This document shows, piece by piece, positions 39,556-39,630 of a DNA stretch of 39,630 nt (its first letter is position 1; the number at the start of each line of letters is the position of its first letter). The notes below the pieces were generated by a model. That model was not told the DNA's origin. It ran no database searches and saw only the letters and a program-made list of their open reading frames with translations. A program made the position numbers and the translations under genes. Origin of the DNA: an uncultured Bacilli bacterium. GTDB taxonomy: Bacteria; Bacillota_I; Bacilli_A; RF39; UBA660. The stretch is from positions 1 through 39,630 of the forward strand of contig CANRDF010000008.1 in NCBI GenBank assembly GCA_947629255.1, in the 5' to 3' direction.

Positions 39556-39630
39556 TCGAGTAGAGAAAACTTTTAAGTATTTTTCCCTCTCACACCACCG
39601 TACGTACCGTTCGGTATACGGCGGTTTAAT
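39556..39630 (-). mobile_element. 3' end of a group II intron (domains V and VI), class C-like
   Basis: On the minus strand domain V is ACCGCCGTA-TACC-GAAC-GGTA, then a CG bulge, then TACGGTGGT. Stem arms are at 39625-39617 and 39602-39594, with a two-base CG bulge at 39604-39603. The CGC in the first arm fits the catalytic triad of class C introns. A domain VI-like hairpin follows, rich in A/T with TCTAC(T)C near 39565. The intron body, including any reverse-transcriptase gene, lies past the window's right edge. The exact 3' splice site (near 39556) is estimated. Confidence 0.75.

Noticed and set aside
1-39630. tRNA or rRNA genes
   Set aside because: No sequence with the conserved T-loop/anticodon pattern or rRNA core was noticed on either strand.

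Overview
This AT-rich window comes from a low-GC Gram-positive bacterium. The operon order rpsF-ssb-rpsR / rplI-dnaB-M23 peptidase-walJ-rlmH and the pair rlmB-sigH are Bacilli-like. FemAB-type and LysM/M23 proteins indicate a peptidoglycan wall. TGA is a genuine stop codon: it forms the ATGA overlaps of M23/walJ, rlmB/sigH and GGDEF/yihY, so the genetic code is the standard one. A small-genome gut Bacilli lineage (RF39-like or relatives) would fit, but this placement is inference.

Layout. 1-2300: the tail of an Rpn-type nuclease/transposase protein, then a minus-strand operon of two Tim44-like zinc-ribbon proteins and a DUF308 membrane protein. 2401-4342: femAB-like gene and gmk, ending at a shared terminator. 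4400-7259: a large LamG/FGE-like surface protein, divergent from an HTH gene across an operator-like palindrome. 7295-9787: an OLD-like AAA ATPase with a frameshifted TOPRIM partner, then a frameshifted NUDIX gene. 9791-10840: a serine hydrolase with two inverted repeats upstream. 11011-15355: the str operon rpsL-rpsG-fusA-tuf with its main promoter, leader hairpin and an internal tuf promoter. 15415-20902: an accessory block with an AbiL/RloAB-like pair, an AAA_14/DUF4143 ATPase, four 23-bp tandem repeats, and a second surface protein with its own divergent HTH gene and palindrome. 20991-28020: DNA repair, ribosome and replication genes (ung, nucleotidyltransferase, rlmH, walJ, M23, dnaB, rplI, rpsR, ssb, rpsF). 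28045-31426: gpmI, followed by an unrecognised 577-residue gene that sits between the intact gpmI 3' end and a second, damaged copy of that 3' end. 31502-33473: rlmB-sigH and a membrane protein. 33474-34354: no intact gene; it holds two tandem structured ncRNA-like units with near-identical promoters around a decayed ATPase fragment. 34355-39484: an SPFH protein, a possible pseudoknot region, YihY, a GGDEF receptor-like protein, a membrane protein and a lipoprotein. The window ends in the 3' part (domains V/VI) of a group II intron whose body lies beyond the edge.

How it fits together. The housekeeping part supplies translation, replication and wall genes. Accessory material is inserted between these blocks: two ATPase/TOPRIM defence-like modules (one apparently inactivated by single-base indels in A tracts), two surface-protein/HTH cassettes, an ATPase gene fragment, and a probable insertion at the gpmI 3' end. 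The most unusual element is the duplicated RNA-like unit at 33.6-34.3 kb. Its promoter carries TTCGAC boxes at exact 10-bp spacing, and its stem arms are kept while the loops differ.
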